Shown: positions 30,621-30,676 of the stretch, in pieces
Layout: every line of letters begins with the position of its first letter
How positions within the stretch are numbered: position 1 is the stretch's first letter
Source: an uncultured Acetatifactor sp.
GTDB taxonomy: Bacteria; Bacillota; Clostridia; Lachnospirales; Lachnospiraceae
Length of the DNA stretch: 30,676 nucleotides
Direction of reading: 5' to 3'
Assembly: GCA_910585015.1 (NCBI GenBank)
Contig: CAJUCT010000041.1
Span: 1 to 30,676, forward strand
Position numbers and translations under genes: made by a program
Notes under the pieces: generated by a model
Database searches by the model: none
Seen by the model: the letters and a program-made list of their open reading frames with translations, nothing else
Told to the model about the DNA's origin: nothing

Positions 30621-30676
30621 ATTTAGAGTTCCGCTTCTTCCCTGCCAACACACCAGCTTGGTGATGGATGTGTGGA
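30621..30676. repeat. Partial AGTTCCG-type palindromic repeat at the right edge
   Basis: An AGTTCCG box (30627–30633) is followed by CTTCTTCCCTGCCAACACACC, then AGCTT and GGTG-ATGGAT-GTGTGG, which can form a hairpin. The layout matches the start of the 103-bp unit (AGTTCCG, CCAACAC) upstream of alr, but the sequence ends at the window edge. Confidence 0.6.

Overview
The window looks like a chromosomal segment of an anaerobic Firmicute, most probably a Lachnospiraceae-type Clostridium. The clues are strong AGGAGG ribosome binding sites, a TepA–FtsK/SpoIIIE pair, alr–mazF, fhs–folD, and an NfnAB-type bifurcating oxidoreductase. Nearly everything is transcribed leftward (minus strand). The one clear exception is a small Cro/CI-type regulator at 10556–10837.

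Positions 1 to about 10960 are visibly AT-rich and look like an integrated mobile element lying against the 3' end of rlmH. Its core is a large serine recombinase (frameshifted in a homopolymer) preceded by a fused primase–helicase. That pairing, the presence of a DUF1643 protein, and the position at the last codons of rlmH resemble staphylococcal SCC cassettes (ccr + cch, inserted at orfX/rlmH). No resistance gene is visible. The cargo is mostly unknown: a 344-aa acidic protein with its own promoter-side dyad and terminator; a tightly overlapping operon (DUF1643, two unknown proteins, a 49-aa membrane protein); and a second operon (a 538-aa unknown protein, a 49-aa membrane protein, a 42-aa zinc-ribbon protein). 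A 25-aa hydrophobic peptide follows, ending in a strong terminator. The regulator and the 538-aa gene are divergent, and their promoters share one -35 hexamer. An AT-rich tract flanked by inverted GTAAGGAC-type motifs lies between helicase and recombinase and could be a replication origin.

From 10965 rightward the DNA is GC-richer core genome. In transcription order (right to left) it holds: alr, an orphan mazF, a CorC/HlyC-type CBS membrane protein, yebC, a GT2 glycosyltransferase coupled to a multi-spanning GT-C-like protein with a 21-aa repeat tail, tepA, ftsK, fhs, folD, a zinc-ribbon/TM/chitobiase-like-domain protein, nfnA, nfnB, a second zinc-ribbon membrane protein and rlmH. Fhs, FolD and NfnAB together link formate/tetrahydrofolate one-carbon chemistry to NADPH and reduced ferredoxin.

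The core region also carries intergenic palindromic repeats beginning with an AGTTCCG box. Two versions (101 bp and 103 bp units, each in exact tandem) differ in sequence but keep the same nested inverted-repeat architecture around a shared GGCCGC-NNNN-GCGTCC hairpin. A degenerate relative and a partial copy lie near yebC and at the right edge of the window.
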